Under the pieces are notes generated by a model, which was given only the letters and a program-made list of their open reading frames with translations, searched no databases and was not told the DNA's origin. Below are positions 55,685 through 63,884 of a stretch of 64,000 nucleotides of DNA, one piece after another. The first letter of the stretch is position 1, and the number at the start of each line of letters is the position of its first letter. Position numbers and translations under genes: made by a program. This DNA is from Methylovirgula sp. 4M-Z18 (lineage in GTDB: Bacteria > Pseudomonadota > Alphaproteobacteria > Rhizobiales > Beijerinckiaceae): NCBI RefSeq assembly GCF_037890675.1, contig NZ_CP149574.1, positions 3,882,874-3,946,873 on the forward strand, written 5' to 3'.

Positions 55685-56194
55685 ATGGACAAGCCTGCAT
55701 GGGAATTGACGACGAAAACGGGGTTAAAGCTTATCGTTCGGCCCGCCGACGAAGACGCCGATGCCGTCCTCGATGATCTATTTCATCATGTACGGGAGGA
55801 GGATTTGTGCTTCCGGTTCCTCACGGGACGTCATACCGTTTCTAAAGAGCAATTGCAGGCTATGACACATATCGACCACAAGAACACCGAAACCTACATT
55901 GCGTTTGTGGAAGGCACGCGTGTGCCTATTGCAACAGCGATGCTGGCGCGCGTTCCCGGAACGCAACGCGGTGAGGTCGCTATTTCAGTTCACGCCGATT
56001 TCAAGCATTACGGCATCGGATGGGAGCTTCTGGCGTTCACGGCTCGGCAGGCCAAAGGAAAGGGCCTTCAATCGATCGAGTCGATCGAGAGCCGCGCCAA
56101 TCTCGAAGCCATTGAGGTTGAAAAAAATATGGGATTCACGACCCAGCCTTACGCAGGTGATGCATCGCTCGTTCTCGTTTCGAAGCAATTGTAG
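55685..56194 (+). CDS. GNAT-family N-acetyltransferase
   Basis: The product has 169 residues. The fold is recognisable from TGLKLIVRPADEDADAVLDD at the start, the strand IAFVEGTRVPIATAMLARV, the acetyl-CoA region VAISVHADFKHYGIGWELL (a variant of Q/RxxGxG/A) and the late NMGFTTQPYAGD. This resembles acetyltransferase domains found with protein acetylation and stress genes. GGAGG lies 7 bases before ATG 55685; an earlier in-frame start at 55625 is less likely. Substrate not known. Confidence 0.82.
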   Translation: MDKPAWELTTKTGLKLIVRPADEDADAVLDDLFHHVREEDLCFRFLTGRHTVSKEQLQAMTHIDHKNTETYIAFVEGTRVPIATAMLARVPGTQRGEVAISVHADFKHYGIGWELLAFTARQAKGKGLQSIESIESRANLEAIEVEKNMGFTTQPYAGDASLVLVSKQL

Positions 56195-56205
56195 GCGAGT
56201 CAATC

Positions 56206-56454
56206 CTAGTCAAGAAAATCGATCGGCCCCTTGTTGAGGAACCAATCCCGCAGGGCGTGCCAAATCGAAGCCGTAAAGGTCCGCTTTGGCTCGACCGATT
56301 GCAATCTCGATGATTTCTGTTCGATTTGTATCTCTCCCCGGGGCGGCGGAACGCGTGGTTCTGCGGCTTCAGGAGGCACATCCGACTTTCGCCTAACTGG
56401 CTGCGGAAACCTAAAGATTGTTCCGGACACTTGAGTCTCCCGATAAGGCACCAA
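56206..56454 (-). CDS. Small protein of unknown function
   Basis: The product has up to 82 residues, beginning at TTG 56454 or GTG 56451. The middle is proline- and charge-rich (PPEAAEPRVPPPRGEIQIEQ). The C terminus TASIWHALRDWFLNKG is a plausible amphipathic helix and ends PIDFLD. No clear ribosome site is seen, so it may be translated through coupling or not be a gene. Similar short tails occur in rhizobial hypothetical proteins, but I recognise no family. Confidence 0.4.
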   Translation of the reverse strand: MVPYRETQVSGTIFRFPQPVRRKSDVPPEAAEPRVPPPRGEIQIEQKSSRLQSVEPKRTFTASIWHALRDWFLNKGPIDFLD

Positions 56455-56524
56455 CGTGATGAGCTTTCAAAAAGCATGAGGCGTAGCATGACATCTACAG
56501 TCAAGTGCGCCGCGACAGGAGCAT

Positions 56525-56782
56525 TTATGATCGGCCGCGGGCCAGCCGCAATCTGTACGCGATCGTGGAAAGATCAATTGATAGCTTCCGCGCGGCCTCC
56601 TCGTTGAGCCGAAATATGAACTCTCGTGGATCCGCCTCGCCGGGACGGCAACCTCTGAAGCGCACCGATACAACGTCGTCATCAGCATCAGGAGTCACTT
56701 CGAATGCATCGACATGAATTAGCTCGCAAAGCAGTTCCGACGCTCTCCTCGCATCATCTGCGACCGTTTGAATGGCGCTCAT
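56525..56782 (-). CDS. Small acidic protein of unknown function
   Basis: The product has 85 residues. Start MSAIQTVADDARRASELLCE at 56782 has GGAG upstream (11 bases). An alpha/beta pattern (AFEVTPDADDDVVSVRFRG, then ADPREFIFRLNEEAARKL) suggests a compact fold. It lies 62 bases downstream of a universal stress protein gene in the same direction, so it is probably in that transcript. No family recognised. Confidence 0.55.
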   Translation of the reverse strand: MSAIQTVADDARRASELLCELIHVDAFEVTPDADDDVVSVRFRGCRPGEADPREFIFRLNEEAARKLSIDLSTIAYRLRLARGRS

Positions 56783-56844
56783 CTCGGTCTCGCTCCTCAT
56801 CCGACAGAACTCTCAGACCCTTCCAGACGCCCAAAAGGGGCACA

Positions 56845-57621
56845 TCAATGCGACACGAGCAGTGGCACGCTCAGAGACTCCATAAGGTCATGGCTGGCGC
56901 CGCCCAGCCACTTTTCAAGCGTCGGCGATTGGCCGTAAGCGCCTGCAACAATGAGGTCGGCTTCGATCGTGTCGAGCGAAGAAAATAGAGCCACTATCGG
57001 CGAGATATCCTCTTCGCTGCGCCAACCATAGGCTGTGGCCGGCACGCCATGTCGCCGCAGATGATCGATGATGCGCTCCTGATTCCTCTCCGGTCGCGCC
57101 TTAAAGGAGAAGGTGAAAACGGTAACCTTGTCGGCTCTGCGCAAGATTGGCAGCGCATCATGCACCGCACGCGTCGCTTCCCGGCTCGCGTTCCACGCGA
57201 TCACAATCTTCTTGCCAACGGAGCTGTACCGCCACTCGTGAGGCAGGATCAAAACCGGCACTCCGGCCGTCAACACGACATCTTGAGGAATCGCCTTCGC
57301 TACGAGGTCGCGCGCTTCAAATAGCGGTTGCGGCGCGATGATTAGGTCGGCGCAATGCGCATCAGGATGAGGATGAGCGTTACGCGAGTTGACTTCCGAA
57401 CGGAAGATTCCATCAATGCCGCCGGTTCGAATCGCCTCCTCAAACTGATTTTGCAGGCCCGTCGCTCGATCGCGCCACTCGCCGTCAAAAGCCGCCTGCG
57501 ACGTCGCATCAACGCCAACGAGCCTGGCACCGTGCTCTCGTGCAATTGCAATCGCCAATTTGAGACGATGATCCGTATCAAACGACGGATCCAAATAGAT
57601 AACGATGTCTTTGTAGGCCAT
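56845..57621 (-). CDS. Universal stress protein (tandem Usp)
   Basis: The product has 258 residues in two Usp halves. The N-terminal half starts AYKDIVIYLDPSFDTDHRLKLAI. The C-terminal half starts KKIVIAWNASREATRAVHDALP and ends with GAYGQSPTLEKWLGGASHDLMESLSVPLLVSH, carrying the GxxG-9x-GAS-type nucleotide site. ATG 57621 has GAGAGGATA before it. It lies 38 bases after a small gene that has an exact FixK/FNR-type box, so the pair is probably one low-oxygen-induced unit. It is only distantly similar to the Usp at 51311. Confidence 0.9.
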   Translation of the reverse strand: MAYKDIVIYLDPSFDTDHRLKLAIAIAREHGARLVGVDATSQAAFDGEWRDRATGLQNQFEEAIRTGGIDGIFRSEVNSRNAHPHPDAHCADLIIAPQPLFEARDLVAKAIPQDVVLTAGVPVLILPHEWRYSSVGKKIVIAWNASREATRAVHDALPILRRADKVTVFTFSFKARPERNQERIIDHLRRHGVPATAYGWRSEEDISPIVALFSSLDTIEADLIVAGAYGQSPTLEKWLGGASHDLMESLSVPLLVSH

Positions 57622-57659
57622 TATCCTCTCCGCTTTCACGCCAATCGTCATTCTGAATT

Positions 57660-57833
57660 TCAATAACCGTGTCCCAAAATTGAGCACTGGTTACCTTTTT
57701 TGACTGCTTCGGCATTTGGGGTAAGGCATTCGCGGGAGACATCGAGGGATTCTCCGATTAATGAAAGACCGGCGTACCCACCGACGCTCATCATATGTGG
57801 AACCCCTGGCAGATATTTACACAATATCCCCAT
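57660..57833 (-). CDS. Small protein of unknown function heading the Usp unit
   Basis: The product has 57 residues (MGILCKYLPGVPHMMSVGGY at the start, ending SILGHGY). ATG 57833 has AAGGGAG 5-6 bases upstream. An exact FixK/FNR-type box lies 70 bases before it, the same spacing as for recognised genes of this island. This positional agreement is the main support. It precedes the Usp gene by 38 bases. An alternative ATG is at 57848. No family recognised. Confidence 0.45.
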   Translation of the reverse strand: MGILCKYLPGVPHMMSVGGYAGLSLIGESLDVSRECLTPNAEAVKKGNQCSILGHGY

Positions 57834-57903
57834 ATCGGCTCCCTTCATTCTGGATCTCCGACGCTTAAAAGTTGAAAAATACATCGTCTCGGTCCTAGCC
57901 GCG

Positions 57904-57917
57904 TTGACCCAGATCAA
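57904..57917. promoter_or_regulatory. FixK/FNR-type box before the small gene and Usp
   Basis: TTGACCCAGATCAA, an exact match to TTGA-N6-TCAA. It lies 70 bases upstream of the minus-strand start at 57833. Confidence 0.75.
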
Positions 57918-58068
57918 GATTTAGATCTTTCTACGAAGCAGTCGGTTCATATTCTCTTTTGAGCGCAGAGATCAATCGAGGCTAAAGCTCAAACAATCAT
58001 TCCCGCGACGGCGCGCCGACCTCAAAGTCGACCATCCGCACTTCACCGACACACACACACGACGGCCA

Positions 58069-58082
58069 TTGATCGAGGTCAA
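58069..58082. promoter_or_regulatory. FixK/FNR-type box before hsp20
   Basis: TTGATCGAGGTCAA, an exact match, ends 56 bases before the ATG at 58139. Confidence 0.8.
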
Positions 58083-58138
58083 TGTCATACGGAAAATATC
58101 ATGTATTCAGGGATCATATCGTTTGCGGGAGAAACGAA

Positions 58139-58660
58139 ATGCCTGATAAACCGATGAAATCTTATGCAAAGATCCCAACACCAGTGAGCGTCACTCCGCC
58201 CTGGCAGTGGCCACCGTTTGGTTCGCTGCGCCATGAGATCGATCGCCTCTTTGACGAGTTTGACCAAAGCTTCTGGAGATCCTCCTTTCCTCGCCTAGGC
58301 GCCAGAAGTGACCTGGGACTTCGCAGCTCCGGCCTCGTCGTCGACGTTGCCGAACATGAGAAGGATTACGAAATCACAGCCGAGGTGCCCGGCATTGACC
58401 AGAAGGACGTTGAAGTGAAGATCGCCAACGGCCTTCTTGTCATCAAGGGAGAGAAAAAGCGCGAGGCGGAAGAAAAAGGCAAGGACTATTACCTGTCCGA
58501 ACGTCACTATGGCACATTCGAACGCTCGTTTCAGATTCCGAGCGGCGTCGACGCCGACAAGATTGAGGCCTCATTCGATAAGGGAGTGTTGAAGGTAACG
58601 CTCCCAAAGAGTCCCGATGCGCAAAAAACCGCCAAGACCATACCGATCAAACCGGCATGA
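58139..58660 (+). CDS. Small heat-shock protein, Hsp20/alpha-crystallin family
   Basis: ATP-independent chaperone of 173 residues. The N-terminal arm contains PFGSLRHEIDRLFDEFDQSFW. The alpha-crystallin domain runs from about VVDVAEHEKDYEITAEVPGI through VIKGEKKREAEEKGKDYYLSE to FDKGVLKVTLPK. The C-terminal IPI of TIPIKPA is the I-x-I oligomerisation motif. ATG 58139 has GGGAGA upstream. An earlier in-frame codon at 58082 overlaps the regulatory box and is rejected. Monocistronic. Confidence 0.94.
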   Translation: MPDKPMKSYAKIPTPVSVTPPWQWPPFGSLRHEIDRLFDEFDQSFWRSSFPRLGARSDLGLRSSGLVVDVAEHEKDYEITAEVPGIDQKDVEVKIANGLLVIKGEKKREAEEKGKDYYLSERHYGTFERSFQIPSGVDADKIEASFDKGVLKVTLPKSPDAQKTAKTIPIKPA

Positions 58661-58857
58661 CGTCTTCACGTTTATCTTCGTAAGCCGGGAGCCGCCGATC
58701 GTGGTGGCACCGGCTGTCTTCTGTTCGCAATGTTGCGTATCCTTCCACATCGTAAGTTCGAGGCATCCGTGTCAGATGCCATGAGTTCATCACTTGGTAA
58801 GGAACATTATCAGGTCTATTTTGATGATCTACGCGTTTCGGCCAACCGAAAATTGGT

Positions 58858-59306
58858 TCAATCCGAAGCGTTGCTTTTACCGTCGCCGTTCCGCATGAGC
58901 GCTCTGAGCATCCGTGACGCGGCGCTTCTGGCCGCTACATCAAAGGGCTTTCTCATTATCCCGATCGCCAGTTCCCTGCCTCGGTCGCACTGGGCGCGAA
59001 GCGAAGCGAACGCCGATCGGCGCTGTTCCAGCGCTGCTCGCGGCGCTGTGCGGCCGATCATAGCGCCCGCAACGGCCATCCCACCGGCGAGCAGGAAATC
59101 GAACGCAGCGATAATCTCGAGGGCCGCGGCCGGACCAAGTTTCACATAGAGACCATACTATGCGGCGCCGTTGGCCATGACGAGACCGATAAAGGCCACG
59201 AATCCGGCGATGGCAGCGCGACCGCTTCTAAAACTGCGGCTTGCAATTCAGCCGCAAGAATAATCTTCTCGGTCTTGATGAGGGTTTGAATGTCTTGTTG
59301 GATCAT
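58858..59306 (-). pseudogene. Holin-superfamily-III-like (DUF1469 type) membrane protein, broken
   Basis: The minus strand encodes MIQQDIQTLIKTEKIILAAE, then a frame change near 59235. The second frame has two hydrophobic hairpin segments (AAIAGFVAFIGLVMANGAA; LGPAAALEIIAAFDFLLAG and GMAVAGAMIGR). A TAG sits between them near 59160. A polar tail with many Ala/Arg follows. The amphipathic start plus two-helix hairpin resembles phage-holin-superfamily III proteins common in stress islands. The frameshift and nonsense codon make it a pseudogene. An exact FixK/FNR-type box lies about 60 bases before this start. Confidence 0.5.
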
Positions 59307-59365
59307 TTGGATCGCCGGCGCCACCGGCAACGGGTGAATATAAGGCCTTTTTTGAACGTCCCAGG

Positions 59366-59379
59366 TTGACCTGGATCAA
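59366..59379. promoter_or_regulatory. FixK/FNR-type box upstream of the broken holin-like gene
   Basis: TTGACCTGGATCAA, an exact match, 59 bases from the minus-strand ATG at 59306. The plus-strand chaB gene starts 187 bases away. Confidence 0.65.
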
Positions 59380-59566
59380 GCTCGATGGCGGGGTGCCTGG
59401 TGTGGCTATAGCGCGCCTCCGTATTGAAACCGGCCGGCCGGGCACGGCCCCACGGACGGCCGAGAGGCAAATGCGAGCGGAGATCGGCGACTTGCGGTAG
59501 GTCATAGCCCTGATCGGATTTTGGAGGAAAAATATAACGATATGATCGCTGCCGGAGCGCACGTAC

Positions 59567-59776
59567 ATGCCCTATGAATCCGTTGAGCAGCTGCCCATCG
59601 CGGTACGCGATCATCTTCCACTACATGCGGCCGAAATTTACCGGAGCGCGTTCAATCACGCCTGGGCGTCCTACGCCAATCGCGGCCCGGCGCGGGAAGA
59701 GATCTGCCATCGTGTCGCCTGGGCCGCCGTCAAGCGACGATATCGCAAAGCGGACGGCGTCTGGGTCGAACGCTGA
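59567..59776 (+). CDS. chaB: ChaB family protein
   Basis: Small protein of 69 residues matching the ChaB family along its length. YESVEQLPIAVRDHLPLHAA is followed by EIYRSAFNHAWASYA and the terminal REEICHRVAWAAVKRRYRK. ChaB was named as a regulator of the ChaA cation antiporter; no chaA is in the window, so its role here is unclear. ATG 59567 has GGAG about 10 bases upstream. Confidence 0.85.
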   Translation: MPYESVEQLPIAVRDHLPLHAAEIYRSAFNHAWASYANRGPAREEICHRVAWAAVKRRYRKADGVWVER

Positions 59777-59946
59777 GCGCGCTCGCCAGTTCTACCGCTC
59801 GAGACAGATGCATCTGGTTCGAAGGCGCAACACAAGCCTGGATTTTGCTGCCGTAAGCTGCGCCAGCTTCCGTCGATCGTTCAAAGCTGGCACACGGCCC
59901 CGGCATTATAATCTCGGAGTCGCTCGCATCTCTAAGGAAACCCCGC

Positions 59947-60594
59947 TTACGCTACGGTTAACCGATCCTCGACTACGACAACTCCCGGAGCGGCCCAAGC
60001 GGCTTGCTCCGCGACGCGGCGCTCTCGCCACGCACGCACTTTGCCGTCAAGTGTGACCTTGCCGCCGCTCACCATCACGCAAATCCCGCCCGCCTCCAAC
60101 TCGGCGTTGCGCTTGAGAGCATCTTCGATCCGATGCTTGATATCTCCGGCACTGGCGCGGGGACGAACAATGATAGCGTTGGTCACGCCCCTGACTCCCG
60201 AAAGCTTGCGAACCGCCGCCTCTGCCGCCCAGCGCTGAAACTGCCACTCCACTGCACCGTTGAGCGTGATCCTCCCTTGCTCGACGATCACTTTGATTTC
60301 TCCGAGCGGCACGCTCGCATCCCATTCGAGTATCTTCGCCGCCCGCTGAGCGATTTCATCGTCGGCATCCTTTTTGTCGTTCGGAAAGCGAACCTCGATC
60401 TCTTCCGCGACGCCGCGCACGCCTCGGATCCGTTGCACAACCTGCTCCGCGGCGATTTTCTCGGTATAGCTGCCAACATGACCGCTTAACGTGACAATCC
60501 CGTTTTCGACCACGACGCCAATTTTGGCGGCGTCGATCATGGGGTCGAATTCAAGCTCATCCAATACATTCTGGCGAAGGTGTTCATCGTTCAT
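59947..60594 (-). CDS. BON-domain protein (three BON repeats)
   Basis: The product has 215 residues and is clearly paralogous to the protein at 53518-54168. It has the same three-domain plan: IGVVVENGIVTLSGHVGSYTE, IKVIVEQGRITLNGAVEWQFQ and ICVMVSGGKVTLDGKVRAWRE. It lacks a signal peptide. A FixK/FNR-like box with one mismatch lies 63 bases before its start, again like the paralogue's unit. The paralogues have opposite orientation and different neighbours, suggesting dispersed duplication. Confidence 0.9.
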   Translation of the reverse strand: MNDEHLRQNVLDELEFDPMIDAAKIGVVVENGIVTLSGHVGSYTEKIAAEQVVQRIRGVRGVAEEIEVRFPNDKKDADDEIAQRAAKILEWDASVPLGEIKVIVEQGRITLNGAVEWQFQRWAAEAAVRKLSGVRGVTNAIIVRPRASAGDIKHRIEDALKRNAELEAGGICVMVSGGKVTLDGKVRAWRERRVAEQAAWAAPGVVVVEDRLTVA

Positions 60595-61009
60595 CGCACT
60601 CTCCCGCTTTTATTCAGAACTGCTAAATCAGTATATTGAATGCGCATGATATTATCATTGATCCAAGTCAGCCGAAGGTCTGGATATCAGGACGCAACGG
60701 CTCGCGGAAGCACCGCCTTAGCGCGTCCCAGCGGCATGAGCACGTCCGCCGTCGGAGTTTCGTTTTCCAGCATGAGCGCCGTGCTCGCCTCAAGATCGCG
60801 GTGGCGCCTGTTGCGGATGGTCGCCACAAAGACATATCAGATGACAATGTCGCGCTTCGATCCAGCCGGCATTGGCGTCATAATCTTGCGCCCTCACAAA
60901 AACGACGGTTGGAAGTGACATTTGTTATTCATTTGAACGCTTCTTCCGCTCCTCTGTCGTTGACTGCGACCAAGGGCAGCTGGTCATCGGAAGTCGAGAT
61001 CTACCGATG
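60595..61009. other. Gene-poor stretch with FixK/FNR-like box
   Basis: Apart from the box at 60658-60671, about 400 bases contain only overlapping short frames on both strands with no family resemblance. A minus-strand fragment (RDLEASTALMLENETP) looks protein-like and could be a decayed gene. Confidence 0.35.
60658..60671. promoter_or_regulatory. FixK/FNR-like box (one mismatch) before the BON gene
   Basis: Read on the minus strand CTGACTTGGATCAA, one base away from TTGA-N6-TCAA, 63 bases before the start at 60594. Confidence 0.6.
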
Positions 61010-62614
61010 TCAAATACCGACGCTATCGGCGTCCTTCGAAACAAGGAGCGGTCTCACCGAATATTCAAGTGTCGCCGTCGCCGCCTTTGTCACGGCCTCG
61101 AGATCGCCCGATGCGTCGACCCGGTGCCAGGTCATACGGTTGACGGCGTCGTTGGTCTGCGTGGTCGCGACTGCGACGTTGGCGTCGGAGGCGTCCATTG
61201 CTCGATTCATCACCCGTTCCAACCGCGTCTGTAGCGGTGCCTCGAGCCACAGGCCTGCGAAGGGAACGTTAAGTTCCGTGGCAATGCTGGCGACACCATC
61301 CCTTTCGCCTTGTGTTGAATGTACGGCATCGACAATGACGCTTTGTCCCGACTTCAGTGCCAACATCGCTTTACGACGGAGGCGCGTGTAGACCTCTTGA
61401 TCGACAGATTTTCTATAGGCGTCTTGCGGAAGATGATCGGTTTCATCAACACCAAACATGTGCTTGCGCTCTATGTCGCTGCGCAACCAAACTGCACCGG
61501 GGGCGCGGCCAAGACATGGCGCGACACGACTTGAAAGTGCGCTCTTGCCGGTCCCTGATAGGCCTCCAACGGCCACGAGCTGCGCAGGTACCTCTTTCAA
61601 CAATTCCTCGGCGAACGCGAAATATCGCCGTGCGTCGATTTGTGCAGAATCGCGATGCTCCCTTCGAAGATGCGGAAGCCCGGCGGCAATGACCTTCGCC
61701 CTGATAGCAGAACGAAGACTTAAAAATATTGGGAGCGCGGCAAGGCCAGATAAATGCGCCTCGTCGCTTTGCCATAGATACCGGTTGAGGACCAAATTTG
61801 CAGCTGGCCGCAATTGGCGCTCTTCGAGATCCATCAGTAGAAAGCTGAGGTCATAAAGAATGTCGCCCGTCGCTATATCATCGTCGAATTCGACGGCATC
61901 GAACAAGATTGGCTCGTTATTAATCAGAACGATGTTGCGCAAGTGCAGATCGCCGTGACAACGGCGCACATAGCCAGATCGGCCGCGGGCGAGTAGCAGA
62001 TCCTTCGACGCCTCCAGCCTAGCGCGAGCACTCGCTTCCAAGGTCTGCATGCGCGCGGAATCGAAAAGATTGGGCATTTCCGAGAAAGCCATCTCGTTCT
62101 GATCAAGATAGCGGGCCAATGCCTTGAACGCACGCTCGCCGTCACGGCGCGGCGCACGCTCATGGGAAAGCAGAATCGCCTCGACCAGGCGCGTGAGGAT
62201 ATGTGTCGACAATTCGTCTCTGTCGGCAAAACGATCAAGCGTCGCATCCTCATCGAAGCGCCGCATATGTACCGCCCATTCGACGATCTCACCGACACCC
62301 CCCAAAGCAAGTCCGCAATGTGTTCGGACGATTGGAACGACATCGAGATAGATATTTGGCGCATTCAGCTTGTTGACTTCAATTTCCGCTTCGCAGGCGA
62401 CGCGGCGTTTCTCAAGCGTCGAGAAATCCATGAAAGGAAAACGGACGGCACGCTTGACCTTGTAAGCATTCGCCCCGGCGAGAAACACGATAGCGCCGTG
62501 CGTATCGATCCGGCGCACTGGAGCAACCAGGCCGAATGTTGCCGCGTTACCCAAGAATGCGAACACCTCATATTGATGGTCGGACGTCTCCAGTACGCCT
62601 GATGTTCCAGACAT
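61010..62614 (-). CDS. Bifunctional phosphotransferase-like/AAA ATP-binding kinase
   Basis: The product has 534 residues in two parts. The N-terminal aminoglycoside-phosphotransferase-like half has the catalytic loop YVRRCHGDLHLRNIVLIN and metal-binding PILFDAVEFDDDIATGD. The C-terminal P-loop half has Walker A GGLSGTGKSALS, lid-like RSDIERKHMFG, and SVIVDAVHSTQGERD, resembling zeta-toxin/gluconate-kinase-type domains. Such fusions are often in stress islands with Usp and phosphoketolase; the substrate is unknown. It follows a small gene by 28 bases in the same direction and probably shares its promoter. Confidence 0.88.
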   Translation of the reverse strand: MSGTSGVLETSDHQYEVFAFLGNAATFGLVAPVRRIDTHGAIVFLAGANAYKVKRAVRFPFMDFSTLEKRRVACEAEIEVNKLNAPNIYLDVVPIVRTHCGLALGGVGEIVEWAVHMRRFDEDATLDRFADRDELSTHILTRLVEAILLSHERAPRRDGERAFKALARYLDQNEMAFSEMPNLFDSARMQTLEASARARLEASKDLLLARGRSGYVRRCHGDLHLRNIVLINNEPILFDAVEFDDDIATGDILYDLSFLLMDLEERQLRPAANLVLNRYLWQSDEAHLSGLAALPIFLSLRSAIRAKVIAAGLPHLRREHRDSAQIDARRYFAFAEELLKEVPAQLVAVGGLSGTGKSALSSRVAPCLGRAPGAVWLRSDIERKHMFGVDETDHLPQDAYRKSVDQEVYTRLRRKAMLALKSGQSVIVDAVHSTQGERDGVASIATELNVPFAGLWLEAPLQTRLERVMNRAMDASDANVAVATTQTNDAVNRMTWHRVDASGDLEAVTKAATATLEYSVRPLLVSKDADSVGI

Positions 62615-62642
62615 CGAGTCCTCCGTCTCGCGCGTTCACCGT

Positions 62643-63047
62643 TCAGCGGTGAACGACCTGCTGTTGTGTCGCTTTAAGAGGCCGAAGCCGCGCGATCTTG
62701 AACGTGTGCGCGTGTCCCTCGTCGTCGCGTATCGACACGTATTCACCTTCGGCGAAACAGTGTGTGCTCAGACGAACGCCGGTCTCTCCCTCGCTCGAGT
62801 CCTGACCGCCGTAACGAACGGCCCAGGTTCCACCTTGGCCGCCACCCAGGTGGACGAGCCGGCCATGCCGATCGCTTTCGCCGGGCCAGAACCGTCTCAC
62901 GCGACATTGTGCCCTGTTGTGTTTCCATTCCTCGACATCGAGATGCGCCGACGCATTGAGCGGCGCGACAAATTCATATCCTCGCTCGGAACTGCCTTCG
63001 GGAAATTCGGGGCACCGCGCGAGATGAAGGGTAATATGTTGAAGCAC
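62643..63047 (-). CDS. Conserved protein of unknown function
   Basis: The product has 134 residues. It resembles a family of uncharacterised proteobacterial proteins beginning LQHITLHLARCPEFPEGSSE, with central CRVRRFWPGESDRHGRLVH and closing EGEYVSIRDDEGHAHTFKIA. No signal peptide or membrane segment. The predicted GTG start at 63047 has AGGA 8 bases upstream. An exact FixK/FNR-type box lies 52 bases before it. The kinase-like gene follows 28 bases downstream. Function unknown. Confidence 0.72.
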   Translation of the reverse strand: MLQHITLHLARCPEFPEGSSERGYEFVAPLNASAHLDVEEWKHNRAQCRVRRFWPGESDRHGRLVHLGGGQGGTWAVRYGGQDSSEGETGVRLSTHCFAEGEYVSIRDDEGHAHTFKIARLRPLKATQQQVVHR

Positions 63048-63099
63048 GTGAACATCCTTTCATTCCTTCCCCTTGTAGCCAGCGATATGAAGTGCGGCC

Positions 63100-63113
63100 T
63101 TGATCTTGCTCAA
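63100..63113. promoter_or_regulatory. FixK/FNR-type box before the conserved unknown gene
   Basis: TTGATCTTGCTCAA, an exact match, 52 bases upstream of the minus-strand start at 63047. Confidence 0.75.
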
Positions 63114-63235
63114 AGGAGAGGTCGACGCCGAGAATTTACCTCGGCTACGAAAATGGAATTCCAGGGCGCGGATTGACCTATCGCAATGTGTCCGAGCTAC
63201 CTCAGGAGGAAGGTGAAATTGGATGAAGAGGAGGT

Positions 63236-63382
63236 ATGATCATAGTACCCATTCTCATAATCGCTTTGCAGTTTGGCATTCCGATCAGCTTGGCAATGCT
63301 GGCGATGCTTGGCTATCACCCGGATCAGGCGAGAGCGCTGGAGCCGATAAGGGGCTTTGTGCGCCATGATCGGCGAATATAA
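63236..63382 (+). CDS. Possible tiny membrane protein
   Basis: The product would have 48 residues: MIIVPILIIALQFGIPISLA continues hydrophobically and then turns basic (GFVRHDRRI). This would be a one-helix membrane peptide. AGGAGG is only one base before the ATG, which is too close for ideal initiation. A 49-residue alternative frame starting at 63223 looks less protein-like. No homology recognised. Confidence 0.3.
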   Translation: MIIVPILIIALQFGIPISLAMLAMLGYHPDQARALEPIRGFVRHDRRI

Positions 63383-63425
63383 TAACTTCCCCTGTTTCGA
63401 GTACACTGCCAAGCGTTAATGAGCG

Positions 63426-63884
63426 ATGACAATGCATAATAGCTACGCGATCGAATTCATCAGTCCACGGACAGTCGATGGGGCTTATCCTTTGGCCAAG
63501 GTTATTGTGCCAAGCTTGCAGCACTTTGAGTGGCAGGAGTTTTGCCAATCTCACGGATCGTCAAATACTCCGTGCGATGCCGACGAAAATGAGCAGATCA
63601 TCGTCGCGCTCAATGCGAGAGCCTACGTCAAAGGCCTATGCATTTACGCGGTCAAGACGCACCTGACTTATCGCCGCGTGCTTGATGTGCCGCTTTTTGT
63701 GATCGCGAGCGCTGCGGACAAGGTGGGCGTGGGAGCCGCGCTGATAGACTTCTTGAAAGCCAAATGTAGCCAATCGGGTTGCTCAGGGATTCGCTGTTGG
63801 GCGATGAATGCTGAGACCTGGGCGAACCGTCTTGGGACCGAAAACATTGCACACGGCGATTCTGGCTCTTCATGCCGGCTCTGA
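63426..63884 (+). CDS. Possible GNAT-like protein of unknown function
   Basis: The product has 152 residues, starting at ATG 63426. The central part looks like an acetyltransferase core: ARAYVKGLCIYAVKTHLTYR, then DVPLFVIASAADKVGVGAAL and IDFLKAKCSQSGCSGIRCWA, where VGVGAAL is in place of the acetyl-CoA loop. After AETWAN the frame reads poorly, while the +1 frame gives LGPKTLHTAILALHAGSDER before a stop, so a frameshift near 63820-63835 is possible. Confidence in the exact end is low. Confidence 0.55.
   Translation: MTMHNSYAIEFISPRTVDGAYPLAKVIVPSLQHFEWQEFCQSHGSSNTPCDADENEQIIVALNARAYVKGLCIYAVKTHLTYRRVLDVPLFVIASAADKVGVGAALIDFLKAKCSQSGCSGIRCWAMNAETWANRLGTENIAHGDSGSSCRL

Noticed and set aside
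58082-58138. Earlier start for Hsp20
   Set aside because: It would overlap the FixK/FNR-type box and lacks a ribosome site; ATG 58139 has GGGAGA.
58730-59149. Plus-strand frame of 139 codons after hsp20
   Set aside because: Its second half is antisense to the holin-like pseudogene and the first half lacks protein-like features.
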